Assembly: GCA_023127875.1 (NCBI GenBank)
Contig: JAGMFA010000076.1
Span: 1-9,902, forward strand
Direction of reading: 5' to 3'
Length of the DNA: 9,902 bases
Origin: Candidatus Zixiibacteriota bacterium
GTDB taxonomy: Bacteria > Zixibacteria > MSB-5A5 > SM1-73
Position 1 is the first letter of the stretch. Each line of letters starts with the position of its first letter. The notes below the pieces were generated by a model. That model worked only from the letters and a program-made list of their open reading frames with translations. It was not told where the DNA came from and did not search any database. A program made the position numbers and the translations under genes. Below, piece after piece: positions 5,471 to 9,902 of this stretch.

Positions 5471-5797
5471 TTACTTGAGTATTTTATCTATTTTTTCCAC
5501 AAAATGCTTTTTGGGAACCGCTCCGATGACCTGATCCACCACCTTTCCATCATTAAAGAAAAGAAGGCAGGGGATGCTCATGATTCCATATTTGACGGCG
5601 GTCTGACTGTTTTGATCCACGTTCAGCTTTCGCACTTTCAATTTTTCCGCATACTCGTTGGCGATCTCCTCCAGGATGGGATGCACCATTAGACAGGGTC
5701 CACACCACTCTGCCCAGAAATCAACCAGACAGGGCAACTCAGACTTTAAAACTTCACTTTCAAAATTGTTATCGTTAACCTCAACCAGCTCACTCAT
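5471..5797 (-). CDS. trxA: Thioredoxin
   Basis: A canonical 108-residue thioredoxin whose numbering matches the E. coli protein exactly. It has the buried Asp26 in LVDFWAEW, the redox centre W31-C-G-P-C35, and the cis-proline loop MSIP with Pro76. The C-terminal strand and helix (GKVVDQVIGAVPKKHFVEKI) are complete. It reduces protein disulfides in the cytoplasm with electrons from thioredoxin reductase. I set the start at the ATG at 5797 because GGAGG lies five bases upstream; the frame is open to a TTG at 5809, but that would place the ribosome binding site inside the gene. Two extra cysteines, C23 and C77 (the latter directly after the cis-proline, where Thr is usual), are uncommon. It follows lpxD by 23 bases and is probably the last gene of the bamA-skp-lpxD operon. 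Confidence 0.95.
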   Translation of the reverse strand: MSELVEVNDNNFESEVLKSELPCLVDFWAEWCGPCLMVHPILEEIANEYAEKLKVRKLNVDQNSQTAVKYGIMSIPCLLFFNDGKVVDQVIGAVPKKHFVEKIDKILK

Positions 5798-5820
5798 CTT
5801 TGCCTCCAAATGTTTACTGA

Positions 5821-6906
5821 TTAATGTGAGGATTTCTTCATTTCTTTCAATATTCTTTCCAGTTCTTTCAGTCGCTGCACATAAAGGTCCAACCGGGAGA
5901 GATGGGCTTCGATTTTTTTGGTCTTATGAATCTCACGTGCCGGACAACCGAACACGGTGGTATCATCGGGGACATCTTTGGTGACGCCTGATTGAGCTCC
6001 AATCACTACCCGATTGCCAATCTTGATATGTCCCGCCAACCCTGCTTGTCCGGCTACAATCGAATCATTTCCCACTTTGGTGCTACCTCCTATTCCTACC
6101 TGCGCCACGATGATGCAGTTTTCTCCGATATCCACGTTATGCCCGATCTGAACCAGATTATCGATTTTGGTTCCTCTTCCTATTCGAGTAACACCTAAGG
6201 TGGCACGATCTATGGTCACGTTTGCCCCGATCTCCACATCCTCCTCTATCCTCACCCCCCCGATCTGCGGGATCTTATGATGGACTCCCTTCTCTTTTGC
6301 GTAACCAAACCCATCTGATCCGATCACCGTGCCAGAATGAATGATTACATTGCTTTCTATCTCTACGTTTTCCCTTATGGTGACGTTAGGATAGAGAAGC
6401 GAATTTTCTCCCACAACTGAATTGGCTCCGATAAAACTGCCTGCCAGAACGATTGAGTTGCGCTTTAACCACGCTCCCTTTTCCACAACCACCCGGGGAC
6501 CTATATGCACTCCCCTTTCCACCTTCACCTCTTCTCCTAAAACTGCGGTGGGATGAGTGCCTTCAGGATAACTTTTTTGGGTTTCCACGAAGAGCTCTAA
6601 AACCTGGGCAAAGGCAAAATACGGATTAGGGTGTTTGATCAAAGGTATACCGACACCCTCTGTTTTTGTTTCTCTTCCCACAATCACTGCTGAAGCAGAG
6701 GTAGTTTCCAAAAAGGCAGCATATTGGGGATTAGCCAGAAAGGTTAAATCCCCCGTTTTTGCCTCCTCAATTCCAGCTACTCCCCTTATTTTGATGGAAG
6801 GGTCCCCTACCAACTCTCCAGCTACGTATTCGGCGATTTTGCCTAACCTTCTTTCCTCTTTTTTAGGTTTCCTCACCCAGGATGAGTTGGAATCTTTAGA
6901 ACTCAA
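5821..6906 (-). CDS. lpxD: UDP-3-O-acylglucosamine N-acyltransferase (lipid A synthesis)
   Basis: LpxD adds the second acyl chain, from acyl-ACP, to UDP-3-O-acyl-glucosamine in lipid A synthesis. With the start chosen here it has 361 residues. The N-terminal uridine-binding domain begins at RRLGKIAEYVAGELVGD (about 19-35). A left-handed beta-helix of hexapeptide repeats spans about 120-315 and includes IGSDGFGYA (195-203). QIGHNVDIG (253-261) holds the expected catalytic His256. A C-terminal helix (about 325-361) follows. I chose the TTG at 6906 because GGAG lies seven bases upstream, in the end of skp, leaving four bases between the genes. An upstream TTG at 6927 would overlap skp, and a GTG at 6876 lacks a ribosome binding site. 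All give about 10-25 more residues before the domain than usual. The position after skp is the classic one. Confidence 0.94.
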   Translation of the reverse strand: MSSKDSNSSWVRKPKKEERRLGKIAEYVAGELVGDPSIKIRGVAGIEEAKTGDLTFLANPQYAAFLETTSASAVIVGRETKTEGVGIPLIKHPNPYFAFAQVLELFVETQKSYPEGTHPTAVLGEEVKVERGVHIGPRVVVEKGAWLKRNSIVLAGSFIGANSVVGENSLLYPNVTIRENVEIESNVIIHSGTVIGSDGFGYAKEKGVHHKIPQIGGVRIEEDVEIGANVTIDRATLGVTRIGRGTKIDNLVQIGHNVDIGENCIIVAQVGIGGSTKVGNDSIVAGQAGLAGHIKIGNRVVIGAQSGVTKDVPDDTTVFGCPAREIHKTKKIEAHLSRLDLYVQRLKELERILKEMKKSSH

Positions 6907-6910
6907 AATC

Positions 6911-7456
6911 CTACTCCAGGTTGCCAAGTTCTTCTAAAACTTGCTCAGTTAAATCCAGACCCTCTTTGGCATATGCTATGTTGCCGTTCACCGAATCGAA
7001 GATCATTATGTAATTTTCCTCGGTGGCGATCTTCTCCAAAACCTGATTGATCTTATCCAGAATTGGTTTGGTCAACTCGGCATTCCTTTTTTCCGCCCTT
7101 CCACCGGGCCCGAAGATGTCGTTGGTCAATCTTTGATATTCCAGTTCTTTTGTCTCCAGATTTTCTTCTTTTTCTTTCTTTTTGGCTTCGCTTAAAAGTA
7201 GGCTGGTCTTTTCCATATCCCTCTCAAGGCTGTCGATTACATGTTCCATCTCCGCTATCTCCTCCTGCCATGTCTTCACATCCTTGTCGAACTCAGCCTG
7301 AGCATCGGCAAACTCCCCAAATTCAGTGCGGAGTCTCATCGAATCCACGTAACCGATTTTCCCCTCTTGAGAGGAGGTCTCACCTGCCCAGAAAAGAAGA
7401 AATACCCCGGTCAGAAAAAACAGAATGGTGGGAAGTAAAATGATTTTACTTTTCAC
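6911..7456 (-). CDS. skp: Skp/OmpH family periplasmic chaperone
   Basis: Skp holds unfolded outer-membrane proteins in the periplasm and hands them to the BAM complex. The 181-residue product starts with a signal peptide (basic MKSK, hydrophobic 5-24, cleavage probably between 24 and 31). Next comes the family's opening strand KIGYVDSMRLRTEFGEF (33-49) and long charged coiled-coil arms from about 50 to 145, rich in Glu and Lys. The closing element YIMIFDSVNGNIAYAKEGLDL (149-169) is the usual Skp C-terminal strand followed by LTEQVLEEL. The start is a GTG at 7456, fixed by a strong AGGAGG just upstream. It is 70 bases after bamA and its TAG lies four bases before the lpxD start, so the two are probably translationally coupled. 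Length is close to the family norm. Confidence 0.92.
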   Translation of the reverse strand: MKSKIILLPTILFFLTGVFLLFWAGETSSQEGKIGYVDSMRLRTEFGEFADAQAEFDKDVKTWQEEIAEMEHVIDSLERDMEKTSLLLSEAKKKEKEENLETKELEYQRLTNDIFGPGGRAEKRNAELTKPILDKINQVLEKIATEENYIMIFDSVNGNIAYAKEGLDLTEQVLEELGNLE

Positions 7457-7520
7457 TTTTCTCCTCCTAAAAATGAGTAGGGCTGATACATTTCCACTCA
7501 GCTATTTTTGTTCGTTATAG

Positions 7521-7537
7521 CAACATTTAGAATGTTG
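7521..7537. repeat. Small palindrome over the bamA stop codon
   Basis: CAACATT-tag-AATGTTG is a perfect 7-bp inverted repeat with a 3-base spacer that includes part of the TAA stop of bamA (7527-7529). It is AT-rich and no T-run follows on the minus strand, so it is unlikely to terminate. It may be chance. Confidence 0.3.
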
Positions 7538-9839
7538 TTCCGAATTGAAAATGAGGTCTCCACTCTCCTTTTTCCGGACCATCGAATGCATAACCGAAAT
7601 CGAACCCGATAACTCCCATTCCGGGAATCACCAGTCTCACCCCTGGGCCCGCTGACCTGAAGAGGTCCTGATCAGACCTATGTCTGAAGGCGAAAGGTCT
7701 TATACTTCTGCCGCTTAACCAGGCATTTCCTGCGTCGGCAAAAAGGAGAAAATACATCTGTTGTTCCACCAGAGGGTATTGAAGTCCAGCATTGTAAACT
7801 AACACACTCCTGCCCCTTAGTTCTCTTCCCTGCGCGTCAACTGGTCCAATAGAGCCATCAGAATATCCCCGGATCATTCCATCCGGATCCGTGCCCCCCG
7901 GCGAGAAGCGTTCGCCGTAAACTTCCGGCAGATCTTTGTCCCTTCCATCTAGGACCCCCACCTTGAGGTGAGTCGCCAGGACAAATTTCCAGAAGAGGGG
8001 GAAAAAGTAGCTGGCCTGAAATATGTGTTTATGATAGAAAAAATCCCCCCCTAAAAATTCTGCCGCCAACTCTGTATTCCACGAAAGGATCGAGCCTTTG
8101 GTGGCGAATTGAGGAAGATCTCTGGAGTCACGGACTATGGTAAAGGAGGTCGTGGCAGCATTTCGAGGCCAATCCACCTCCGATAGATAATGCGGAATGT
8201 AAGTGGTGTCTGTGCCTGTGGTATCTATCACCACTAACGGATCAGCAAAATCATAATATCTTATCTGCTCCCAGCGATAACGCCAGTACACCCTGAAATA
8301 ATTATCCGGCCAAGTGAGTCTCCTCCCCAATCTTAACCCGAATCCTTTATTTTCTTCAGTGAAATCATCATACCATTTACGATTGATCTGATATATATCG
8401 AAACCGACCGAGGTGGGGGTATCTCTGAACCAGGGCTCAGTGAACGAGAGTTCAATGGTCTGCCTTCTTTTGCCAAAGTCCCAATTTAACTTGAGATTCT
8501 GACCATTGCCAAAAAGATTGGGAATGCCCAGACCTATGTTGCCCACCAACTTGTCCCGGGCACTGTATCCCGCTCCAAACATTATCTGTCCGGTGGGCTT
8601 CTCCTCCACCTTGATGATCAGATCAATGTCTCCATTTTCTAAAACCTCATAATCTGGTTCAACGTTTGCAAAGTAATTAAGATAAGTCACATCGCGCAGA
8701 CTGCGCATTAGAAGAGAACGCCGGAATCTCTGCCCCGGTAAGACGGAAAGCTCCCTTCTGATTACCTTTTCCTTGGTCTTGGTGTTCCCCTGAATGTTTA
8801 TATAATGGACGTTCGCCGGCACTCCTTCGGTGATGTTATAGGTAATATTCACCACATTGCCACGGGTGGTAGTCTTATCCTCCACCTGGGAATATAGATA
8901 CCCTTCCTCCTGATAAAGGAAATAAATGTCGCCCAGTGTTTCCTCATATTCTTTTTGAGAATATATATCCCCCTCTTTGAATCTCACCAGCTTGCTTAGC
9001 TTCTCTAACGGAAAAAGTTTGTTCCCTTCCCAGCTTACCTTCCCGAATTTATATTTTTCTCCTTCGCTTAGGGCAATCTGGATGAACAGATTTTTCTTAT
9101 CGGTTCCGTACCAGAGGGAATCAGAGACTATCTGGGCATCCAGATACCCTTTCTTCTTATAGAATTCTATGATTTTCTCTTTATCCTCCTCATATTGATC
9201 CGGATCGAACTCTCCACCACGCCACCAGCGATCCTCTTTGTTCTTCATCTGCTTTCTTATCTTGGATGCCTTGAAGGCTTCGTTCCCCTCTACATAGATC
9301 TTTTTGATCTTTACTTTTTTGCCTTCATCGATTTTAAGCTTTAAGATCACTCCGCCCGGAGCCTCCGTTTCGATCAGCTCAGATTCAATCTGGGCGGAAA
9401 GGTAACCTTTCTCGTTATAAAGTGACTTAATCTCATCCACAGCCGTTTTTACGTCCGCAGGAGTTGTCACTCTGCCGGGGGTGATATTTATCTCCTCCTC
9501 TATATCCTCCCTCTTTATCTTCTTGTTGCCTGAAATCTCAACTTCTGCAACCCGAGGATATTCTTTGACCACTATGGTGAGCTTTACTCCGTCCTCTGAT
9601 TCCACCCACTCAATCTGAATGTCCGAAAACAGATTCATGGCATAGATTCTCTTAATAACCTCCTGAATGGTGGCAGATCTAAGCTCAGAGCCGATCACCA
9701 GACCGGACATGTTAACTATCAGAGACTGATTCACACTTCGATTGCCTCTTACCTCAATCTGGGCGATAGAAGCACCAAAACAGATCTGACAGAAGAGAAA
9801 ACTTATAAAGATGAAGACTATGGTGGTTATTCTCAACAT
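7527..9839 (-). CDS. bamA: Outer-membrane assembly factor BamA (Omp85 family)
   Basis: BamA folds and inserts beta-barrel proteins into the outer membrane. The 770-residue product has a signal peptide (1-23, hydrophobic MLRITTIVFIFISFLFCQIC then FGA). Five POTRA domains lie at about 24-95, 96-173, 176-262, 263-340 and 342-416, each opening with a strand ending in a GN turn (VRGN, ISGN, VEGN, WEGN, IQGN). The barrel runs 417-770. In it are the loop-6 motif MIRGY (655-659, the VRGF/Y arginine), the RDSRD strand (570-574) and the terminal aromatic signature ending in Phe770. Nothing is missing. The ATG at 9839 lacks a strong Shine-Dalgarno. It heads the visible part of a bamA-skp-lpxD-trxA run; only 63 bases upstream are visible and they show no clear promoter, so more genes may precede it. 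Confidence 0.96.
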   Translation of the reverse strand: MLRITTIVFIFISFLFCQICFGASIAQIEVRGNRSVNQSLIVNMSGLVIGSELRSATIQEVIKRIYAMNLFSDIQIEWVESEDGVKLTIVVKEYPRVAEVEISGNKKIKREDIEEEINITPGRVTTPADVKTAVDEIKSLYNEKGYLSAQIESELIETEAPGGVILKLKIDEGKKVKIKKIYVEGNEAFKASKIRKQMKNKEDRWWRGGEFDPDQYEEDKEKIIEFYKKKGYLDAQIVSDSLWYGTDKKNLFIQIALSEGEKYKFGKVSWEGNKLFPLEKLSKLVRFKEGDIYSQKEYEETLGDIYFLYQEEGYLYSQVEDKTTTRGNVVNITYNITEGVPANVHYINIQGNTKTKEKVIRRELSVLPGQRFRRSLLMRSLRDVTYLNYFANVEPDYEVLENGDIDLIIKVEEKPTGQIMFGAGYSARDKLVGNIGLGIPNLFGNGQNLKLNWDFGKRRQTIELSFTEPWFRDTPTSVGFDIYQINRKWYDDFTEENKGFGLRLGRRLTWPDNYFRVYWRYRWEQIRYYDFADPLVVIDTTGTDTTYIPHYLSEVDWPRNAATTSFTIVRDSRDLPQFATKGSILSWNTELAAEFLGGDFFYHKHIFQASYFFPLFWKFVLATHLKVGVLDGRDKDLPEVYGERFSPGGTDPDGMIRGYSDGSIGPVDAQGRELRGRSVLVYNAGLQYPLVEQQMYFLLFADAGNAWLSGRSIRPFAFRHRSDQDLFRSAGPGVRLVIPGMGVIGFDFGYAFDGPEKGEWRPHFQFGTTF

Positions 9840-9902
9840 TGTTTTACCAAACTTTTCTTTTGGTTACTAAGAGGAGCAAGAAACAGTTTACATCTTATTA
9901 TT

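Overview
The window looks like a piece of chromosome from an uncultivated, diderm (Gram-negative) bacterium of moderate-to-low GC. Every gene I can support lies on the minus strand. A BamA-Skp-LpxD block shows an outer membrane with lipid A. A type IV pilin and a ComEC-type channel suggest surface filaments and possibly DNA uptake. TGA serves as a normal stop in several genes (for example the SEC-C, TauE-like and zinc-ribbon genes), so the standard code applies. The style of the pilin and the palindromic intergenic repeats would fit an FCB-like candidate phylum, but I cannot place the organism from this window alone.

Layout in transcription order, from high to low coordinates. (1) 9839-5471: an envelope operon of bamA (signal peptide, five POTRA domains, 16-stranded-type barrel), skp/ompH, lpxD and trxA. 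The skp-lpxD junction is almost gapless and the lpxD-trxA gap is 23 bases. (2) 5313-4605: an orphan 62-residue zinc-ribbon protein ending at a good intrinsic terminator, then an OsmC-family thiol protein. (3) 4442-1246: comEC, flanked on both sides by clusters of GC-rich inverted repeats (4498-4583 and 2003-2058), then a TauE/SafE-like permease. (4) 1139-461: a type IV pilin unit with a sigma-54-type promoter, an upstream 19-bp palindrome and a strong terminator. Its reading frame is cut by one in-frame TGA. (5) 460-8: a spacer with promoter-like and hairpin sequences, then a 39-residue stand-alone SEC-C zinc protein that is complete.

Functionally, bamA/skp/lpxD serve outer-membrane protein and lipid A assembly. 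trxA, the zinc ribbon and osmC are thiol or metal proteins of the cytoplasm. The pilin and ComEC could both belong to natural transformation, but the two genes are not in one transcription unit and that link is inference.

Points most worth a second look: the in-frame TGA in an otherwise intact pilin under an apparently intact sigma-54 control region; a ComEC whose metallo-beta-lactamase domain has lost its metal-binding signature; the stand-alone SEC-C microprotein; and the palindromic repeat clusters around comEC. I see no CRISPR array, tRNA, rRNA, insertion sequence or phage gene.
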